This document shows, piece after piece, positions 11,590-24,169 of a DNA stretch of 64,000 nucleotides. The notes below the pieces were generated by a model, which was not told the DNA's origin, did not search any database, and worked only from the letters and a program-made list of their open reading frames with translations. The DNA comes from Hydractinia symbiolongicarpus (Eukaryota; Cnidaria; Hydrozoa; Anthoathecata; Hydractiniidae), in assembly GCF_029227915.1 (NCBI RefSeq), contig NC_079878.1, positions 21,291,501 through 21,355,500 of the forward strand. Reading direction: 5' to 3'. The translations under genes were made by a program, and so were the position numbers. Each line of letters starts with the position of its first letter. The stretch's first letter is position 1.

Positions 11590-11725
11590 TCGTAGACTTG
11601 ATAGTTCCTGGGGCAAAGCCCAGAGGCAGACCGAGAAAAACTTGGCAGGAGGTTATAAGGACAGACTTGATACAGAGGAAGTTGAGTTTAGATCTAACAC
11701 AGTCTAGATCAGATGATGAGCGCTC
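11590..11725 (+). pseudogene. LINE C-terminal fragment (GRPRKTW motif)
   Basis: The plus-strand frame reads RGRPRKTWQEVIRTDL followed by a short Leu-rich stretch. This motif is typical of the C-terminal end of many non-LTR reverse transcriptases (GRPxKTWxxVVxxDL). Only the tail remains, with no RT domain upstream. It probably inserted into the Kolobok-like element. Confidence 0.5.
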
Positions 11726-12744
11726 AAGTTTCTATTCTTTGTTTTTTTTTAAAAAAAACTTTTTTGATGGAAGGACATGCCGAATATTTTCAGGGGGTAA
11801 ATGTACCCATTTTCTTCAATCTTTGTAACTGTTTAAGGCTGCATGTAATGCTGATAATGCAGTTTTTAAAACAGTTTTATCAAAACAATCACTTATAAGT
11901 CAGTAGCTTCTGCAACGCATTTATGACCTACCATAATCATAAGAATGATTTTTATTTTTACAATATTAGAGTCCTGGTCATATGAATTTTAGCAGCCGAG
12001 TGATACTTCACTCGCCTTGATTGTCGTAGGTGCGTGATGATTTTCACGCGTCTCGCCTTAAATGAGGAGAGTGATTATTCAGTAATAATCAGTCATAATT
12101 AGTTATTCAGTAGTCATAATTTGAGGTGCCTGATAACACATATGAAAAGTGTGGTCGTCTGGATGTATTTGCATCTGTATTAAAGGACCGTCCCAAATTA
12201 TTCCGTACCTAATTCGTATAATTCGTATCAAAACTTTGTATCAATGATCAGCCCTTAAAATTAGTGTCAGCATTTGGCACTGCCAACGTAATTGGCGACA
12301 TAAATTACGAAGATACCGTAGTTTCGTCGGCAAAAACAGTCGGCGTTATTATGAAGAACGTAGGGTATAGAGAACATTAAAGTCGGCCCCTTTCCTTCAT
12401 GCTGACACTCTTATGCTCGGCTGATGCATTACACTGAGACTCGAACGAAAGACGGAAGACCATTTGGAACCATGCCACAAGTCAGTCCGACCTTCATCGT
12501 CACAGAGAATACTGCGAGAAGAGTGCGCACCCATGCAAGTTAAATATAACCAGAACAGGGGGGAGGTTAGGTGTCCTGTACCTTAATACAGCTTTCGGAA
12601 GAATGTTCTCGTGATGTAATACCAAAGAAATAACATGTTGAATAAAGTTTAAAAATCTTTTTAAAAGGGGAAAGAGAAATCAAATATTTTTAGTAATAAT
12701 AATTAAAAAAATTGTATATCGTATTAAAAAGAAATCCAGCCTGC

Positions 12745-12776
12745 TGTATCGTGTGGGAGAACTCCCACACGATACA
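12745..12776. repeat. Perfect 15-bp inverted repeat with a 2-base spacer
   Basis: The arms TGTATCGTGTGGGAG and CTCCCACACGATACA are exact reverse complements separated by AA. It lies inside the Kolobok-like element and not at either end. Confidence 0.9.
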
Positions 12777-13863
12777 TTAGGCAATAAGTCAGCCCTGCCG
12801 TCGGTTTTGTGAGATGTTCTGCGAAGACTCTAACAATTGAGTCTCCTGTCAGTTTTGCTTCATGTTAAGCTGTGCCAGTGACAAGCATTTTCGAAGCATG
12901 CCACAGGCGACTTCTGCGATATACAACCTAATGATGCACTAACCTAATGAATTCATACCGAAACATAACATACATGTTTTTCATTCAAATTCCAAACTTT
13001 AAGTCATTTTTTTCTTTGATTATTAGTATAGTAAATAATTACTTTATACAAAAGACATTTCAGGCGCGCATTATTGAAGTGACTAAAGTGTTTTTGGTGC
13101 GTGATTGAAGACGCTGCCCCATTATTGCAGGAACGTGTAGAGGTGCGGGGGCGCGATCGCGCACCTCACAAGACGAGGACTGTATTAATACCCCCATTTT
13201 ACCAGCATATCACAACCCGAACATTATTCGATCTTTACGTTACCTAAAATTTGTTTGCATTTGTGCGCAAAAAAGCGTGCGCGAAGGAAAAATATTGCTG
13301 AACTATGAAATAAAAGTAAATTGGCTTGTAAAGTAAGAAAGAATTTTTACTGAAGCAAATGATAAAGTTTTTTGACGAAAAGAATGTTAAAAAAGTGATT
13401 AAATATATTTCTTTAAAAAGAAAAGATTTTGCTTAGTACGTTGCTTATAGTCAGTTAAAGACAGCTCGTCACTTTGCATCATTATTAATTTCTCCCTTGT
13501 GAGACACACATGTGGCTGTAGCTTTGTAACGTCTTTTTCCGATTCTATGTTTTCTAAGTTATAATCTTCGTCATTATTACAAGACATCTTATCAACGTAC
13601 AATGCAAACAGTAAGTAAACAAACTTTTACAAGGTGTACTGGTAAGCTCACAGACTTTCTGCACGATGTATGCTCATTTATTTGGACCTAGTCCACTCGA
13701 CTTTACGTGACCTTGCGAATTTATTTAAAATTGAAGATGTTTACAGACTCGATTAAGGTATAAATAAAGATTTTTAACGATTGTAAAAGGTTTATTCTAT
13801 TTATGTATTGTCTCACCAAAATAACATTTTTTTCAAATATTTTTTTTTCACTGGAGTGCCCCT

Positions 13864-15036
13864 TTATGTTTATAATAATCTTAAGTTTATTTGTAGGGCT
13901 TTCTATTGGTCAAAAAATTATAATGCAGAGACCCAGAGTAGGTTGTGGAAAATGGAAAACTAAAATTGGTTTCCGTATTTAGAAACTTTTTAGACAGAAA
14001 GTTTTTTTGTTTTTTTTTAATTTTTAAAACAGATAAGGGACTTTTTTAGGGTGAAATTTAATTATTTATTTTAAACACTGAACTTGCTTGAAAGGCCACA
14101 AGCTTTTTTATAATAGCAGCTGCAATAACAAATCTGTCTATACCCCTTACCCCTGCCCTTAAAAATAATTTTTGTTTTTTTTTTTTGCTCTGGCATCTGT
14201 GTAGCAGAAAAAAGGATGTTGGCTAGAGTTTGCTGAAAGAGAAGTCTGAAAATAAATGTTTCTTTTTTAATATTTTGGAAACTTAATATTGAAAAAGAAA
14301 TAAGTAACATACGTAATAAAATGCTTACAAGACAACCTAATACTGATAACCAAATTATTCTACGCTACATATGCAACTTTACTTTTTGATATCACAGCTC
14401 TGTGACTCAAGGCCTAGGAGGGAAGTATCAAGAGTCAATGGCAAGGATCTAGTTTGGTATCCGTGTGCATGCTTTGCAGGCAGACTTTTTAATTTTAGTT
14501 ATTTTAAAGATGCTAGCAACATTTTATGAAGACAAGCAGGAAAGTTAATGGGTTTAATATCTTGCTATAATATTTCAGGATTTTTTCATATTTTTAACAG
14601 TCGGTCAGAGGATGCAAGCTAAGGATAATTTACAAGAATGACCCAGCTAAATGACCCACTAAAGATAAATATTTTATTCTTGGTGGTATACAATGAAATA
14701 GTAAAGAGGGTTGGCAGATAAGAATCATCTTTGCGGCAGGCACAAGATGATGCATCCATCAAGGTGCAGATTAATACTTTCTAAATTTTGCTCAAAGTTT
14801 TATAAGGATGTCGCTTTACTCAGTGTCTCCATAGTTTTGTTTGCAATGCAGACAGCTTATCGAGGATGTCATAAACATTCCTAAAGCTAAAAATATTATT
14901 GCTATAATTCTTGCCCTAAATTTGAAGATTTTAGAAAAGTAGCACAAAGTTAGGGGATAAATTACTCTGTTTATTTTTAGTTCTATATAATAATTTCTAT
15001 ATATCCAATTTAAAAAGAGAATAAACATAAGTAAAG
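13864..15036. other. Gap upstream of the PLEKHA8 gene
   Basis: No supported coding exon was seen. It presumably holds the promoter and any untranslated leader of the PLEKHA8 gene, but no TATA box or initiator is distinct enough to call. Confidence 0.4.
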
Positions 15037-18000
15037 ATGGTGATGATGGAAGGCATTTTATATAAATGGACCAATTACCTTAGTGGTAGGAATTAAATTT
15101 CAAATTCTGATGTATATATTTTCCTAAAAAGACCAACATTTACTTAATGAGGTAATCGCAGTGACTTAGCAGCTTTTCAAGAAGCACAGGGCTTCCACTC
15201 TTGTACAATATCATAATGTCATGCTTAATTCTGACGATTCTCACTGAGTCACTCTTTATTTTTGTTTTAACATTTAAATGTTTATAAATGTGTTTGTTAG
15301 AGGAAGTATGGTAACTAAACTAAGTGGATGTTTTTATATAAAAAATTTAAAAATTAATGGTTGTATTTTTTCCCAGGTTGGCAGCCAAGATGGTTTGTAT
15401 TAGATTATGGTGTCTTGGCCTATTATCGATCTCAAGATGAAATGAATTTAGGGAGCCGTGGTTCTGTAAAATTGTCTTGCTGTGAAATATTAAGTATGGT
15501 TCTTTCTTTACTAGCAAATATGAATAAATATCATTATATTGGAAATTGTTTTTATTCATCATTTCAGTAAACAATGCTGATCCGGTGCGTATAGACTTGA
15601 AGATTCCTCCTGAAAATTACATGTATCTAAAAGCTTCCACTGCAGCTGAGCGACAGAAATGGCTTGTTGCCTTAGGAACAGCAAAAGCCTGTCTTGTTGA
15701 CTCAAATGCTGAAGAGCAACAACAAAAAAGTATTCATTTTTTTATTTCTTTGTATCTGTGTTTTCGTCACTCATAACATTTAGCAAAAGATTAAATTTCC
15801 AATTTGTAAGTAAAATTATGTTTAGTTATCCATTTTGTGAAAGAATTGGTAATTTATTTTCGCTTATTTTATCTTATTTGAAATGGTTTCGTCAAAACAT
15901 TGCCTATTGCTCTAAATTGCAAATAAATCGACTTATTTAAGTTCCTATTCTAAATCCCAAATACTATTTTTAGTGAACTCTATGGTGTACCTTAAAGATA
16001 AAATGAAGGAGCTTGACTTATGTCGTGGTATCATGCTTGAGCAAATTCATCAAATTAAATTAATTGCAGTTAATGCAGATGAACACAAGGTAACTATGTT
16101 AATTATTTTGCTAAGATTTATCTCAGGTATTTTCTCTTACATTTATATCATGTTTGTTTCTTACTACGTGTATTTTGTTTCAGCCTGTGATAGAATCAGT
16201 GACTTTGCTTTCTGCTACCTGTGATACTTTTGCAACAAATTTAAATGAAATCATGGAAATCATTGAAGACAATTTAAGTGAGTTTCGTAATGATTTTAAA
16301 CTTAGTGATTTGCACAGGGAAGTTTCATTTAAAACAAAGTAATAGATTCACACAATTTAAATTTGTCAAATGTTTTGCTCAAACCAGACTTCAGATCTTG
16401 TGTTATTTAATTGAACTCTTGCTTATGATATATTCAAAATTGTTGTTAATGCCAGCACAACCATTTTCCCGGAATTTTAAAGAACTCTGTGCAGCTTGAT
16501 TCTACTTCTTTGTGTGCCACACTGGAGAATGCCACTTAGTCTGCATATGCACAACATGAGCTATTTTGCAGTCTGCCTGCTTCAGAGTATTGACTATTTG
16601 ACCCTTCTTTCTGAATTTTAAAAATTATAAAAACACTGCCTTTGTTTTAATAATTTTGTCCACGATTGTAGTTTTATAAAATATTTTCCTTGGTTATGTT
16701 TTTAGGTACAATGTCAGGTTCTCCAGTGTCAACTCCACGGGTAAGTTATCTTCCCATAACGTATAAGAACTATGATAAACTAGGACCCTCTGATTTATTT
16801 ATGTACACTAAGTGAATCACATTTTTAGCTTCAAAAGCCACCTACCCATCATCATTCACATCGACACAAAAAGTAAGTTTGGCTGTTTGTCTTTTTATTT
16901 GTTCAGTCATGAATATAAAATAAGGTTGTATTTACTATAGAAATCAATCACCTCCTTCTACTCCTTCATCTCACACTGGATCAATGTCAGACACACAAGA
17001 CAAACGTAAGCTGTTTTTATGTCACATTTCTTTTATTTGATAAATAAGCTTAAAAAAATTGATAGTTTTGATTTAATAAACTGCTTGTGTTGGCTGATTA
17101 AGATCAGCTATATTTAAAGGTTTTTTTTATCTTCAAGAACGGCATTCGGGATGTTGTCATTGATATTTCCCCCAATATAATTGAATGTGACCATGCTATG
17201 CTTTTGTTTAGAAAAAGGTTTATTACATTCAAGTTCATCTGAATATTCAAATTCTAAAAACAGTGACAGAGCTTTGCTTTCTCCTGGAACTCCTAATCAA
17301 AACCAACAGCAGATTTTTGAACTCCATGGTGTGTCGCCAGACGCATACAAGGTTAGAAATCTACCTTTACAAGAAATAATTAACGATCAGATGCATGGAC
17401 CAATGTCACCAACTATTGACTCGTCAGTTTCTTCAGTTTCTTCCCTTCTGTCATCCTCTGATGGAGGAAATGTTCCAGTACCACCATTAATACTGGAGGA
17501 TGAATTGCCACGGGGCACACCTAAATCTCCTGAAAAAGTAGAATTTGTTGGAAAATCATTTTTTGGAAAAGCACCAGCAAGGTAACTGAAAGGAATGAAT
17601 TTCTGTGAGAATTGAATTTTGCTATTTTGCAAATTTTCCCTAAATTCGTGTAATGTTTAAAACTAATAAAGGTTATCCCGGAAATTTAGTTCTTAGAATT
17701 TTCATTTTTCAATTTGAGAAATTAATTTCTAACAAAATCAAAACTTTTAGATCATGTTTTCCACATATTGTTTTACAGTTTTTTTGTACAAAAGGTAGGG
17801 CTTAAAGATACAATAATAACTCGTTTTACTTTTTAAGCAACTTTTTTTAAAAATATAGCATTTACAATTTAAATAACATTTGATTAATGTTTACAATGAA
17901 TAAGTAACTCAGAAAGAAAGAAAATTCTCTATGATCAATATTTTGTCTTTTTTATTCATTTGCAAAATTTCTTTAGTTTTTAATTTTATTCAATTTTCAC

Positions 18001-21000
18001 AAAATCAAAAAAGCGGCTGATTTTTTAATTCGTAAAATTGCAAAAATTACTTCTCGCCAAAATTTATATATGTAGTGGATATGGATTTTTTATAAACAGA
18101 AAATCTGATCTGATTATTTTATGTTACCTACAGTATTTTTTAAACACAGATAATAGCTCTTTTATATGAATTATAAGTGACAAAGGATACGAACTAGTAC
18201 TCTTAACTGATTCGTTTGTTTATTGGTGGTTTTATACATGTGAAATGTATTTATCTTTTAGATTTGAAGATGTGCAACTGAACAGTGATGGACTTATACC
18301 AACCAGTTCGTTCCTGGCTGCATGCTCATCTATTGTTCCCGTATTTGGTAATACTATACATATGCATGTCTTTCACAATAACATAAAACCTGTAAGTACT
18401 TCCTACAGTAAAACTTTTTGTTTAGATTCTCTTGGTTCAACCACATTTGCTCCTGTGAAAATGGATATCCAAGGGAATATCCAAGTAAGTTGTTTTCATA
18501 AAGTCGTGCTTTTTGCTGCTTCTGCAATCCAATTCATCCAAGGCTTCGCTGGCCGCCTCACCTAGGCATTGTATAGCTTCCTTTTGATATGAAATTGGTA
18601 TTGTAATGAAACTTCGCATGCCTATATATATTTTTATTTAATTACTAGTCGATAAAGACCTTGAAAAAATCTACTCAATACACCAAAAATCTTTTTTTGG
18701 AAATTTATTTACCTGTTGCCTCTATTGTGTAAAGAATTTGACATAATCATGATGACGTTGTCTGGACTCAAATATTGAACTTATTTCGGTTGATCAGTTA
18801 ATTAATTCTTGAGCATAATGAATGCAATATTTGTAATCTCCAAGTGATTTGCAACCCAACAATATATGTATATATATAAACATAATACACATATGTCTAG
18901 TGGAGATGTGAAATTGATAAAACGTTTCATCCTACTACAAACCACCTGTCAACAATTTACTCCCAGGACCCAAAATTTATCCTATTAATAAAACAATGAA
19001 ATTTTTTTTATTATTATTGCTTTAGTGTTTCTTAGGAAAAGTTTAAAAAATTCAAACACATTGATGAACTTAAACACGGTCACAAACATATAACTGTATA
19101 CAACTATTAGTACTAGTGACATGTGTTAATTTTATTTTATTTTTAGAAAATTAAGTTGAAATACGAAACTGATGTTATGGCATTTGAGTTTTTACAAAAT
19201 ATAGTCTTTCAAGAGTTAAAAAGTAATGAACACAATGCAAAAAACTCAGCCACTGATGCCTTGCTCTGGTTGAAAAGGTATGAATGTCAGGATTACACGT
19301 GTTGTAAATAAATGCGGTCGTCGTTCGAAGAGGACGCCACAGGACTTGTTTTTTATAAACAACACATTTTCCTGAAGTTTCTGTATTTTATAAGCTCGAC
19401 TACTGCTTTGTTGCTTGTTGAAAAGATCAAGTCTGCGTGTTTGATCACCTTATTCGTACTAATTTTGGCGAGCACTTTATTTGGCGATTTGGCGATTTTC
19501 GTCTAAAATTGCCAAATTAAGTGCCCACCAAATTCATTTATTTTCATCCATTGCTAAATTAAAAGCTCGCCAAATTTAATTTTTTTCATCCATTGTCAAT
19601 TAAGTGCTCGCCAAATTTTTTTTATCTTTCGCCAAATTTAGTGCAATGATTTTAGCCTTGTATTGCTTTGTTGCTTTTAAAAAATCGTGTATGCAGACAC
19701 TCGATTTTTGCGTCTGCTTGCAGACTGTCATCTTGCATTGAACGTCTTTGTTATATTGTGTTTTGTAGAGCACTGGAGTTCATTCTGGTTTTCCTGTCGG
19801 AGGTTAGCAAAGGCCAACGTGATTTAGCAAATGCAGCAGGTGTGTTGATTTTAGTTTGTGATTATTTTACTAATTCTTGTGATACTTCAGGGGGGAGCTT
19901 TCGCGAGGACAACACAGCTTTCTCAATTTTAATTTTACAATCTGTTGCGTGTTTTTGTTTCCAAAAGGCATAGAAATAACAGCAATAATTTTTCTTCACT
20001 TTTGGCATCACTTTTAAAAACTCCTCAAAAATTCACTTAGGTGGGGAGTATAATTTGTTAATGCTATTTTCTTTTAGGTATTGCGTATGAGAGATCGTTA
20101 AAAAAATATCATGGTTGGATTGTACGTGGTGTGTTTGCGGTAATTACTTTCTAATTTAATTGAACTACGTTGTGCACCACTGACATTCTAACTGGCGGTG
20201 AGAGGGGTTCGATCCGCGTTCCCCAGAACTGGAAGCCGCAGACGAACCCACTGCACTACTTGCGGCTATATATTAGTGGCGCACACACGTAATTTATCCG
20301 GTAGCGTGTGTATGAAAGTTCTTTACTAAGATTGTTTTACCTCGATTGGACACCCGATCATGACGGGCGAGTATAATCGGTTTCTCAGAACAGAATGCAC
20401 ACACGGCTGGCAATGATAAAGCCTTTACCTACAAACTTTGGAATTCTTGTGTACTCACACGATTCATAGTTTAGTTTCTACATTGCTATTCTGAAATTAT
20501 ATTGGACGTATAATTTTTGTATTAAACCAGGCGTTGTAGCGTACCTGCCTGGAAAACCTTTAAATTTTTGTCAAGCATAGGGAGAACAAGGAAGAACACC
20601 TTTTTTTATTCCAAATACCATATTTTATTTGTTCAAAAATCTTTAGAGTGCGAAAATTTAAACGTTGCCAAACCATGCTTCTATCTTGCACAATTAATAC
20701 AAACATACCATCTTGTATCTTTAAATATTTTAACATAAGGATATTTTGAGGCCAAATTAAGGATTTTGTTGAGGCTAAATAAATTTTCTAAAAAAGAGTG
20801 TACTTATAAACGTAGGCTAACTTTATGTTTGAAAAAATGATAACCGGATTTGTTTTATTTTTTTAGCTTGCTGTCAAAAGCTGTCCATATTACAAGGATT
20901 TCATAAAAGCATTGTCCACTACTGGAACAGGTGTTGCTGCTAGCGAAGGTGAAGCATTAGCTGAAATGGCTTCGTGTGTTGAGGCCCTTAACAGAATTGT

Positions 21001-21058
21001 TTCAAAGCTAAACAGTTACTACCGAAAAAATAAGTTAGACTCGGATGCTGTTGTGTAG
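15037..21058 (+). CDS. PLEKHA8: PLEKHA8 (FAPP-type) PH and GLTP domain glycolipid transfer protein
   Basis: FAPP2 binds PI4P and Arf1 at the trans-Golgi through its PH domain and moves glucosylceramide through its GLTP domain. Fifteen exons with matching phases: 15037-15085, 15377-15493, 15568-15729, 15974-16089, 16184-16277, 16706-16740, 16829-16872, 16941-17005, 17212-17581, 18262-18347, 18426-18484, 19147-19277, 19769-19839, 20078-20139, 20867-21058; about 550 residues (human protein about 519). The N-terminus [20 protein letters not shown] and ERQKWLVALGTAKACL define the PH domain (about 1-100). A Ser/Pro/His-rich linker follows (SPPSTPSSHTGS). The GLTP domain (about 350-550) includes DALLWLKRALEFI and KYHGWIVRGVFALA, with the sugar-binding Trp and His positions preserved. 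In-frame ATGs at 15037, 15043 and 15046 give MVMMEG; family alignment favours 15046. FAPP1 lacks the GLTP domain, so this is the FAPP2 type. Confidence 0.95.
19460..19645. repeat. TTGGCGAGCACTT inverted and tandem repeats in a PLEKHA8 intron
   Basis: Motifs of the form TTGGCGAGCACTTTA and AAGTGCTCGCCAAATT alternate, with a spacer resembling TTTTTTTCATCCATTG repeated about every 42 bases. This looks like a small inverted-repeat element with internal tandem duplication. It lies in the intron between the exons at 19147-19277 and 19769-19839. Confidence 0.55.
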
Positions 21059-24000
21059 TTCAAGTTTGATGTCTTCGAACTGAATGTAATATTGAACAGA
21101 AAGACGTTACACTTGGATGCTGTAGTATAGTGCAAGTTCGCAGTCTGAATGTGTTCAACCTGATAACGCAATACCTCACAGATAACACTGCTACCAGAGA
21201 TGTTTGCAAGAAACCTAAATTTTGTAGATTTCGGAATGAACGAAAAAAGGCTGTTAATACTGGATTCCGATGGTTTTATAAACCTTTCGTTTTCTAAGTA
21301 GAAATGGTTGCAACGAGAAGTTTTCAAACAAAAAATAATTTAGCAGAACCAATCAAAATGCGATGGTTTTGTATTTTTAGATTCATCCGCCTGTTTTTTT
21401 TAGGGTGGAAACTCGTAAGAATGGAAGAACACTTGAAAAGTTCCAAATATTAGTAAATAATCCTGGAAAATCATTTTTCTGAATCTATATTTTGTTTTTT
21501 GGTCGGCAGGTTATGAGAACTGTTTTTCTGTTTTTGCCGCAAAATTACTCCTGGAAGAAGGTCTACAAATTCCTGGAAAAGTCCGGAAATTTATTTCTGA
21601 GAGAATTAATAGCTTCCCTGTTTTTGAGTGAAAATGTATATTAAGGAACCTTCTAAAAGAGGAAAATGTCTTACAGATAATTCGTATACTTCCTTTTGCC
21701 AAGATTACCGAGGGACGGAAATTAGATTTTCTGAAATTTGGTTGATGGATCAGGTTTACATCCAAAACAAAAGTTGAGACAAGAAAACCAAAAGTCTAAT
21801 TCATTACGACTTGAACCCTTTGTCTCGATTTCTTGTAAAAAGGGTACATAAGAAAATATTTATCCTATTGCATGCACATCACAAGGATTTATTTTGTCCA
21901 ATACTTCCAGTAAATGCATCACATATATATTTATTGTTAATAACTTTTTATGTTGTATTTAGTATTATTTATTTTACATATAGGTCTTTTTAAGAATTGC
22001 TATAAGTCGCCACAGTCGTCGAAATAGTCAGCTCGTCCATATATTCGATGACGTTAAAAATCCGTTCTCATTAAACTAATTTTTCCCATTTTGATTGGCT
22101 AGTAAAAACTTCAAAGATTTTAACTTTTCCAACGCAGAATTTTCGCCGACCAATGGGGTCCCTCGATGTTCCCGCTTTGCACGCAATGTGGGAAAATGGT
22201 GTTATGTTAAATTAAATCATTTTCGGTTGATGTATAAAATTATGATAATTTAAGATAATTTATGACAATTTATGATGTATTTGAGTTCTTTTGGATGTAC
22301 GGTATTTTTATACATGGGAATTAAACTTTTAAACTAAATATTTATTAACTTTTAATACATTTTGCGTGAAATCTAGAAGGGCGGTGGTTCTCTTTCTGCA
22401 TAAATTTTTGTGAGTTCGACATTAAGTACCAGTGAGTTTTGTTCAAGCGCATGCGTAGATTATGTTTACGCTCCAAAAAAAACCTTTACTAATGTTTTGT
22501 ACATCTGAAGAAGAAATCATCGCCTTGAAGGTACAAATCATTTGTGGAAGAAAATTTTGCCCAAATTTTGCATATCGGTCATCCGCACAATTTTATTCCG
22601 CAAAATCTTCATCTCTTCGTACCTTGATTTCGGACGACCTAAGTCATCGAGATCGTTAAACATTTAAAAATAGCGTTATTTCTAACGCAAAAATTAATTT
22701 CACAAATTTAGAAAAATTGTAGTCATCCGCAAAATCCTAAAATAAGTAATTTTTATCTGGTTCGAATAAGGTAAACCCGCTTGTATCCTTGTTAGTTGTT
22801 CTTCCATTGACTTACTGACATTTTTTTACACCGAATTTCCCTTTCTTCAAATCGTCCTTCGTTTCTAGCATCTTGTCTCTTTTTCTCTTTTTTATACTGG
22901 GACGGCGAGTATAAAAAAGAGACAAGGAGCCCTGGGATCGAGGCTGGGGTGTAGAAATTTGTCTGATATTCCTAATGGAAACTATTTTTAGTTTTCATAA
23001 GTCGAGGCCGCGAGAAATAAGTTGCGGTGGCGAGTGTTTGTTGCAATTTTGTCGTGTTTTCATTCTTCTTTGGCGCTACAAACATTTCTCGGATACCCCG
23101 ATTTCCTGAAAAGGTAATGGATGCAAACTTTTGATTACTAATGATAACAGAAAAGAAGAAGGAAAAAAGAGAATTATTGCCATTCGCGAAATTTTTGTTT
23201 TTCGCGGAATTCGTTCTAAAGTTTCAATTCGCGAAATTAAACGTTTCTGTCGCGAAATTAAAACGTTTTTTTTTTTACCTTGCGAATATTTCTGCCCCTG
23301 AAGTAAATATATATCCGGCAGGTGGAAAATTTTTGTCGAATCGGCGCGATTAAAACACCAAATAACATTTTTACTACGCAAACAGTCTTAAACATTACAA
23401 CTGATTCTCCCCCGTTGTGGTTATACATTTTGTAAATAATATATCATGCACATGCGATAAAGCATTTCTCAATAATTCAGGAAAACAATTCGTATAATAC
23501 AGTAGGTCATTTATCTCCGCGGGTGAGTTTTAATCAATACATTGTTCTATAAATAAATGACGACTCTCCTCCCAACGTTCTAATCTATATGTTACAAAAG
23601 AACACTCAAAAGTAATTTAAAACCGCTAGGAGAAGCGTTGAAATTAAAACGCTGAGCTTGTGGAAAGCTTTTTTCCAGCAAAAAAGGAATCAATTATTGT
23701 AAGTAGGTTTTGTTCGTCTTTTACTTTAATAATTTCTTTCAGTTTAAGAAACGGCGGAAAGGCTCTTGTTGAAATTTATTTGTGGAAACAAATTTCCCAG
23801 TTCTTTTATTATTGAAAGATATTTTTTTATAATAAAAGAAAAAAGGCACTGGGACCCAGGTTAGGTAAAAAGTTTCACTTTTTTTCACAGACTTTTTAAA
23901 ATTTAAAAATTTAAAACTGCAAGCAATCTTGGCTTCGACTTACTCTTCGTTTAACAACTTTGATTATTAGAGAAAAAGTAAAAAAAGTAAACTTTCACTC

Positions 24001-24169
24001 TCCAGAAATTTGATCCAAAAAGACTGGATCTGGCATGGGTTTGCAAAGCCGTTGCGACATGGTGTAGGATGTCATAAATTGGAAAGATGGTAGATTGTTG
24101 CCATTGTAAAGTGTTTTTTTTTCTTGTATTTAATAGGTAATAAAGTCAGGACCTAGAATCTTTCTCAAA
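21059..24169. other. Gap between PLEKHA8 and the hydroxylase gene
   Basis: No exon is supported. It contains a hairpin element of the CCTCGTTCCCAGG family near 22870-22944 and a cluster of CGCGAAATT motifs at about 23180-23265. A smaller inverted repeat occurs near 23797-23857. Short open frames here look random. Confidence 0.5.
22870..22944. repeat. MITE-like hairpin of the CCTCGTTCCCAGG family
   Basis: CTTGTCTCTTT to TTTATACT pairs with AGTATAAAAAAGAGACAAG, followed by GGAGCCCTGGGATCGAGG. It shares the flank motif and GTCTC arms with the unit at 58834-58963. Confidence 0.6.

Larger units (their letters stand above)
10989..13863 (+). mobile_element. Decayed Kolobok-like DNA transposon with a THAP remnant
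   Basis: Inverted termini AGGGGGACTCCAGTAAAAAT (left) and AGGGGCACTCCAGTGAAAAA (right, opposite strand) bound a 2.9-kb segment. TTAA precedes the left end and TTAT follows the right end, compatible with a decayed TTAA duplication. A THAP-type finger is encoded just inside the left end. THAP fingers with TTAA duplications are features of the Kolobok superfamily. P-like elements also carry THAP but make 8-bp duplications, which are not seen here. No catalytic core was found, so the copy is dead. Confidence 0.55.
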
